NCBI GenBank assembly: GCA_964450355.1
Contig: CAYVDH010000146.1
Location: 1 to 9,198 of the forward strand
Direction: 5' to 3'
Origin: CAYVDH01 sp964450355
Lineage (GTDB): Bacteria > Bacteroidota > Bacteroidia > NS11-12g > UBA955
Length of the DNA: 9,198 nucleotides
Position numbers and translations under genes: made by a program. Below, piece after piece: positions 5,700 through 9,198 of the stretch. Every line of letters begins with the position of its first letter. Position 1 is the first letter of the stretch. The notes below the pieces were generated by a model that was not told the DNA's origin, did no database searches, and saw only the letters and a program-made list of their open reading frames with translations.

Positions 5700-8600
5700 A
5701 TGCAAGCGAATCTTGAACAAATGAAAAAAGGTCTCAAATTTGAGAGACAAAACACCAAAGAGGGAATCAGCCCTTTTGACTTATTCGAATATGAATACAG
5801 AACCTCTGTGATTAAAAATCCAAATGGGGACATTGTATTTGAAATGAAAAATGTAGAGGTTCCAAAATCATGGAGCCAAGTAGCTACTGATATTTTAGCT
5901 CAAAAGTATTTTAGAAAAGCTGGTGTTCCTCAACAGGACGGTTCGCTGGGAAGTGAAACAAGTGTGAAACAAGTAGCTCATAGATTGGCTGATTGTTGGA
6001 AACAATGGGGTGTTAAATACAATTACTTTGCTTCTGAAAACGATGCAAATGTGTTTTATGAAGAATTGGTGTATTCTATCATAGGACAACAATCTGCTCC
6101 TAATTCTCCACAATGGTTCAATACTGGTTTGCATAGCAGTTATGGAATTACAGGAAAACCTCAAGGTCATTATTATGTTGACCCTGATACAGAAAAATTA
6201 AGCCGCTCAACCTCTGCATACGAAAGACCTCAGCCTCACGCTTGCTTTATCTTGTCTGTTGACGATGATTTAGTAAACGAAGGTGGTATCATGGATTTAT
6301 GGGTAAGAGAAGCTCGTATATTCAAATATGGTAGTGGTGTTGGTACCAACTTCTCTAAAGTAAGAGGTAGTGGTGAAAAATTATCTGGTGGCGGTACTTC
6401 ATCAGGATTAATGTCTTTCCTTAAAATAGGTGACAGAGCTGCTGGTGCTATCAAATCTGGTGGTACTACTCGTAGAGCTGCTAAAATGGTTTGCTTGGAT
6501 CTTGACCACCCAGAAATCATGAATTTCATTAACTGGAAAAAACAAGAAGAGAAAAAAGTTGCTGCATTAATCGCTGCAGGATATCCAAGTGACTACGAAG
6601 GTGAAGCTTATGCAACTGTTTCTGGTCAAAACTCTAACAACTCTGTACGTATTCCTAATAAATTTTTTGAAGCGCTTAAACAAAATGGAGACTGGGAATT
6701 AATTGGCAGAGCTAATGGTAAAGTATTTAAAACCATCCCTGCAAATGAAGTATGGGACAATATTGCTGATGCAGCTTGGGCTTGTGCTGACCCAGGAGTA
6801 CAATACGATGACACCATCAATGAATGGCATACTTGCCCTGAAGGTGGTAGAATCAACGCTTCTAACCCTTGTTCTGAATACATGTTCCTAGACAATACCG
6901 CTTGTAACTTAGCCTCTTTGAATTTAATGAAATTCTTTGATGCTGATAAATTAGAGTTTGATATTGTTGCTTATGAATATGCCATTAGATTATGGACTGT
7001 AGTACTTGAAGTATCTGTGTTAATGGCTCAATTCCCTAGTAAAGAAGTGGCTCAATTAAGCTACGACTACAGAACTTTAGGATTGGGATATGCCAACTTA
7101 GGCGCCATGTTGATGGTATCTGGTATAGCTTACGATACCCCTAAAGCCAATGCCATTTGCGGAGCTTTAACTGCAATATTAACAGGACAATCTTATGCAA
7201 CAAGTGCTGAAATGGCTGCTGTAAAAGGCACTTTCAGAATGTATGAGAAAAACAAAAAACACATGATGCGTGTAATGCGCAATCACCGCTATGCAGCATA
7301 CAACACTCCATTAGCATACGAAGGGCTAAGCATTCCTGCAGTAGGAATAGATCCACAATATTGCCCTGAAGACTTATTGCGTTCAGCATGCAATAGCTGG
7401 GATAAAGCCTTGATGTACGGTGAAAAATTTGGATACAGAAATGCTCAAACAACTGTCATTGCTCCTACAGGAACAATTGGCTTAGTAATGGATTGCGATA
7501 CCACTGGTATTGAGCCTGATTTTGCTTTAGTAAAATACAAAAAATTAAGCGGTGGTGGGTATTTTAAAATCATTAATCAAGCCGTTCCTGCTGCCTTAAA
7601 AACATTAGGTTATACCAAAGTAGAATCAGATGCCATAGTGAATTATGCTAAAGGACATGCTACATTAAAAGGCGCTCCTTTCATCAACCATGAAACATTA
7701 GCTGCCAAAGGTTTTACTGCTAAAGAAATTGAATTGGTAGAATCGCAAGTAGAAAGAGCATTTGATATAGAATTTGTATTCAATACATACACCTTAGGCG
7801 AAGAAACCATTCAAAGACTTGGATTTAAAGCCAACGAATACAACAACGAAAACTTTAATTTATTGAAAGCTTTAGGATTTAAAAATTCTGAAATTGAAGC
7901 TGCTAATGAATATGTAACAGGAACCATGACCATAGAAGGCGCTCCTTTCTTAAAAGAAGAGCATTATCCTGTATTTGATACAGCTAATAAATGTGGTAAC
8001 AAAGGAACCAGATTCTTACATGCACATTCACATATCCGCATGATGGCAGCTGCTCAACCATTTATCTCAGGTGCTATTTCTAAAACCATCAATTTACCAA
8101 ATGAAGCAACAGTAGATGACATTAAATCTTGTTATGAGCTTAGCTGGAAACTAGGATTAAAAGCCAATGCCCTTTATAGAGATGGATGTAAATTATCTCA
8201 ACCATTGTCTAATAAATCTGAGAAAAAAACAGAAGAAGACACAACAGAAACTGTTAGCGATACCAACACTGTAGTAGAAAAAGCAGTAGGTGTAAATGCA
8301 ACTACCCGTGTAGAAGATTTAACCCCTGAGATTGTATTAGAAGCTGCTAGATTAATCATTAACAACAGCAACAATGCAGCATTCAAACAACAATTATCTA
8401 ACATTGCTACTCGTAAAGTATTGCCAAACAAACGCAAAGGTTTCACTCAAAAATCAAAAATTGATGGAAACACTGTATTTGTTAGAACAGGCGAATACGA
8501 AGATGGAACATTAGGAGAAATATTTGTAGATATGCACAAAGAAGGTGCTAGCTTCCGTTCTTTGATGAACTGTTTTGCTATCGCTGTGTCCATCGGATTG

Positions 8601-9020
8601 CAATACGGAGTTCCATTAGAAGAATATTATGACAAATTCACTTTCAGCCGTTTTGAGCCAAGTGGAATGGTAGAAGGCCATGCTAACATCAAATCATCCA
8701 CCTCTGTTGTTGACTTTATCTTCAGATTGTTAGGATTTGAATATTTAGACAGACATGATCAAGTGCACATCAAACCAAAATTAGTTGATGAATTGCCATT
8801 AGAATCTAATTACAACTTTGCTCAAAATGAAATTGCTACTCCTGAGCCAGTAAGTTCAGATAAAACTAGCAGCAATGTAGTGAATAAAGTGAAAAAACAT
8901 ACACCATCTGTTCCAAGCATGGGAGATGCTCCTGCTTGCAAAAGCTGTGGTAACATCACCGTTCGCTCAGGCACATGTTACACTTGTTTAACTTGTGGAA
9001 CTACCAGCGGATGTAGTTAA
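5700..9020 (+). CDS. nrdJ: Class II (adenosylcobalamin-dependent) ribonucleotide reductase
   Basis: A cytoplasmic enzyme that reduces ribonucleotides to deoxyribonucleotides, using a radical made from adenosylcobalamin, so it needs neither oxygen nor a small subunit. The 1106-aa protein is complete and somewhat shorter than the roughly 1200-aa proteobacterial relatives. Order of parts: N-terminal VATDILAQKYFRKAGVP; NSPQWFNTGL at 135-144; HACFIL with redox Cys182; Gly-rich KYGSGVGTNFS; NPCSE with thiyl-radical Cys391, Asn389 and Glu393; ACNLASLN with the second redox Cys402; APTGTIG from 588, which contacts substrate. Two related segments (TLKGAPF and TIEGAPF) are normal for the family, and KANALYRDG ends the core. 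A charged linker (about 840-880) leads to a TSCPD domain (about 912-1018). The tail holds Cys1080, 1083, 1093, 1096, 1099 and 1105: a zinc ribbon with probable reductant cysteines at the end. ATG 5700 is used; ATG 5721 is less likely. It is monocistronic, with its own terminator. Confidence 0.97.
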   Translation: MQANLEQMKKGLKFERQNTKEGISPFDLFEYEYRTSVIKNPNGDIVFEMKNVEVPKSWSQVATDILAQKYFRKAGVPQQDGSLGSETSVKQVAHRLADCWKQWGVKYNYFASENDANVFYEELVYSIIGQQSAPNSPQWFNTGLHSSYGITGKPQGHYYVDPDTEKLSRSTSAYERPQPHACFILSVDDDLVNEGGIMDLWVREARIFKYGSGVGTNFSKVRGSGEKLSGGGTSSGLMSFLKIGDRAAGAIKSGGTTRRAAKMVCLDLDHPEIMNFINWKKQEEKKVAALIAAGYPSDYEGEAYATVSGQNSNNSVRIPNKFFEALKQNGDWELIGRANGKVFKTIPANEVWDNIADAAWACADPGVQYDDTINEWHTCPEGGRINASNPCSEYMFLDNTACNLASLNLMKFFDADKLEFDIVAYEYAIRLWTVVLEVSVLMAQFPSKEVAQLSYDYRTLGLGYANLGAMLMVSGIAYDTPKANAICGALTAILTGQSYATSAEMAAVKGTFRMYEKNKKHMMRVMRNHRYAAYNTPLAYEGLSIPAVGIDPQYCPEDLLRSACNSWDKALMYGEKFGYRNAQTTVIAPTGTIGLVMDCDTTGIEPDFALVKYKKLSGGGYFKIINQAVPAALKTLGYTKVESDAIVNYAKGHATLKGAPFINHETLAAKGFTAKEIELVESQVERAFDIEFVFNTYTLGEETIQRLGFKANEYNNENFNLLKALGFKNSEIEAANEYVTGTMTIEGAPFLKEEHYPVFDTANKCGNKGTRFLHAHSHIRMMAAAQPFISGAISKTINLPNEATVDDIKSCYELSWKLGLKANALYRDGCKLSQPLSNKSEKKTEEDTTETVSDTNTVVEKAVGVNATTRVEDLTPEIVLEAARLIINNSNNAAFKQQLSNIATRKVLPNKRKGFTQKSKIDGNTVFVRTGEYEDGTLGEIFVDMHKEGASFRSLMNCFAIAVSIGLQYGVPLEEYYDKFTFSRFEPSGMVEGHANIKSSTSVVDFIFRLLGFEYLDRHDQVHIKPKLVDELPLESNYNFAQNEIATPEPVSSDKTSSNVVNKVKKHTPSVPSMGDAPACKSCGNITVRSGTCYTCLTCGTTSGCS

Positions 9021-9044
9021 TAATTCATTGACAACTATAAAATG

Positions 9045-9076
9045 AAAAAGGACTTGCAATTGCAAGTCCTTTTTTT
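9045..9076 (+). terminator. Intrinsic terminator of nrdJ
   Basis: GGACTTGCAATTGCAAGTCC (9050-9069) is a perfect palindrome preceded by five A and followed by seven T. It starts 25 bp after the nrdJ stop. The A and T flanks are also complementary, so it could work in both directions and serve a convergent gene beyond the window. Confidence 0.93.
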
Positions 9077-9198
9077 GTGTTTAAACTTTAAAAATAGAAA
9101 ATCAAATTTTTTATTTCGTCATAATGTTTTATAATTGTTTTAATTATCCCAGATTACGCATTAGAAAAAAAGGTTTAAATTTGAGTTCTAAAATCCTA
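9077..9198. other. AT-rich tail after the nrdJ terminator, no gene seen
   Basis: I find no convincing frame on either strand, no hairpin and no clear promoter. One less AT-rich island (CCCAGATTACGCATTAG, about 9148-9164) stands out, but I cannot assign it. Confidence 0.4.

Noticed and set aside
7600..8000. Internal duplication in nrdJ (two KGAPF/EGAPF segments)
   Set aside because: The two similar segments are a normal part of this class II reductase subfamily, not a recent duplication.
5895..8446. Several minus-strand and alternative-frame open frames inside nrdJ
   Set aside because: All lie wholly within a strongly supported coding gene and show no domain or start signal of their own.

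Overview
The window looks like a piece of a Bacteroidota chromosome. The DNA is AT-rich, genes lack clear Shine-Dalgarno sequences, several start regions carry the TAnnTTTG-type -7 box of this phylum, and there is a run of small lipoproteins. No marker allows a confident genus call.

Left part (1-2984): a same-strand tandem array of one small lipoprotein family. Three copies read as ordinary genes (1-635, 1435-2103, 2316-2984). A fourth (691-1344) is open over its full length but has ACG where the start codon should be. A fifth survives only as a C-terminal fragment (2111-2290). All full copies share a hydrophobic signal segment ending in a Cys at residue 19-23, an N-terminal motif around (W/S/Y)W(I/L)Y, and a C-terminal motif of the form NIGIIK...WEL(I/K)K. 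The first gene is cut by one base at the window edge: its reading frame runs to base 1, and the missing base is almost certainly the A of ATG. The third copy contains a G8 tract in an otherwise AT-rich gene, a candidate slippage site. Function is unknown. The array looks like a family undergoing duplication and decay.

Middle part (2985-5191): a 494-aa secreted protein with a MORN/YwqK-like repeat region and two hydrophobic C-terminal segments (3485-4969). It is flanked by two direct copies of a composite repeat (3214-3406 and 5022-5191). Each copy is a REP-like 28-nt palindrome, an AT-rich spacer and a GC-rich structured module. The GC-rich module differs sharply in composition from everything around it.

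Right part (5192-9198): a 508-bp non-coding region, then a complete class II (adenosylcobalamin-dependent) ribonucleotide reductase, nrdJ (5700-9020), closed by a near-ideal intrinsic terminator (9045-9076). The leader holds a symmetric operator-like site (5342-5361), a possible -7 box and a hairpin followed by Ts (5619-5651). I see no cobalamin riboswitch signature there. nrdJ is the only gene here with a secure function: it makes deoxyribonucleotides without needing oxygen. I see no functional link between it and the lipoprotein array.

No defence system, CRISPR array, tRNA, rRNA or transposase gene is visible.
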